Part shown: piece by piece, positions 63,914 to 64,000 of the stretch
Position numbering within the stretch: the first letter of the stretch is position 1
How the letters are laid out: each line of letters opens with the position of its first letter
Source: Tetrahymena elliotti 4EA
Taxonomy: Eukaryota > Ciliophora > Oligohymenophorea > Hymenostomatida > Tetrahymenidae
DNA length: 64,000 nt
NCBI GenBank assembly: GCA_000231825.2
Contig: JH720296.1
Location: 372,001-436,000 of the forward strand
Reading direction: 5' to 3'
Position numbers and translations under genes: made by a program
Notes under the pieces: model-generated
What the model was told of the DNA's origin: nothing
The model's input: the letters and a program-made list of their open reading frames with translations, nothing else
Databases searched by the model: none

Positions 63914-64000
63914 TCACTAGTTATAATAAACGTAATAATAATCCCCTTTATCATATTTTTAAATTTCTTCATCAATATAAAATATTTTTTATGTGCTTCT
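63914..64000 (-). CDS. 3' end of a third member of the 993-residue family (partial, runs off right edge)
   Basis: The last ~28 codons of a minus-strand gene: STQKIFYIDEEIQKYDKGDY, a short Tyr-rich tail, then TGA at 63916-63914. The same positions in the intact neighbour read STQKIICFDQEIQKYKKGDY then NYVY and TGA, so frame and family are clear. The rest lies outside the window. Confidence 0.7.

Noticed and set aside
63766..63975. Minus-strand 69-residue ORF at the right edge
   Set aside because: Not in the frame that matches the 3' end of the neighbouring family gene; that frame stops at TGA 63916-63914.
1..64000. tRNA, rRNA, telomere repeats, transposons, CRISPR
   Set aside because: Looked for cloverleaf-type GC-rich stretches, C4A2 arrays, inverted repeats with transposase-like frames and regular spacer arrays; none was seen by eye. 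A tRNAscan or repeat search was not possible.

Overview
Ciliate macronuclear-type DNA, most likely Tetrahymena or a close oligohymenophorean relative. It is very AT-rich. Every convincing gene is interrupted by TAA and TAG in places where Gln fits, and ends at TGA, so TAA/TAG = Gln and TGA is the only stop. A standard-code ORF scan therefore breaks almost every gene into pieces. The models here were re-read by hand under the ciliate code. Introns are short, AT-rich and GT..AG. Several are only 34-38 nt, and several contain an in-frame TGA. No rRNA, tRNA, telomeric repeat, CRISPR or transposon was recognised.

Layout. 1-11 kb: an RS-rich protein running off the left edge (-), a coiled-coil protein (+), a zinc-binding E3 ligase that joins RBR-like modules to a MYCBP2/Highwire-type RING-Cys-relay C-terminus (-), and a Gln/Asn/Ser-rich protein (-). 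11.7-20.1 kb: one giant minus-strand membrane protein with a signal peptide, beta-sandwich-like repeats, furin-like Cys-rich repeats, about five TM helices and a long low-complexity cytoplasmic tail. 21-27.3 kb (+): an OXR1-type LysM/TLDc protein, an unrecognised protein, and a GPI-anchored alpha-carbonic anhydrase.

27.7-39.7 kb: two tandem minus-strand paralogues, large surface proteins with PMP-like Gly-Gly repeats, a Cys-rich neck, several TM helices and a cytoplasmic tail. A decayed third relative lies near 42.1-42.4 kb. 42.8-56.5 kb: a small basic protein (+), a PAP2 phosphatase with the Gln-type third motif (+), a small polar protein (+), a ULK/ATG1-like kinase (+), a dual-specificity phosphatase (-), a membrane-anchored ankyrin protein (+) and a coiled-coil protein (+).

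57.7-64 kb: a GPI-anchored immobilization-antigen-like protein (-), then an array of related minus-strand genes: a 5'-truncated copy, an intact 993-residue copy, and the 3' end of a third copy at the right edge. The surface-protein content (giant Cys-rich receptors, i-antigen, GPI-carbonic anhydrase) and two local duplicated families suggest a gene-birth-and-death neighbourhood. The signalling genes (kinase, DSP, E3) look like ordinary single-copy genes. Functional links between neighbours are not demonstrable from sequence alone.
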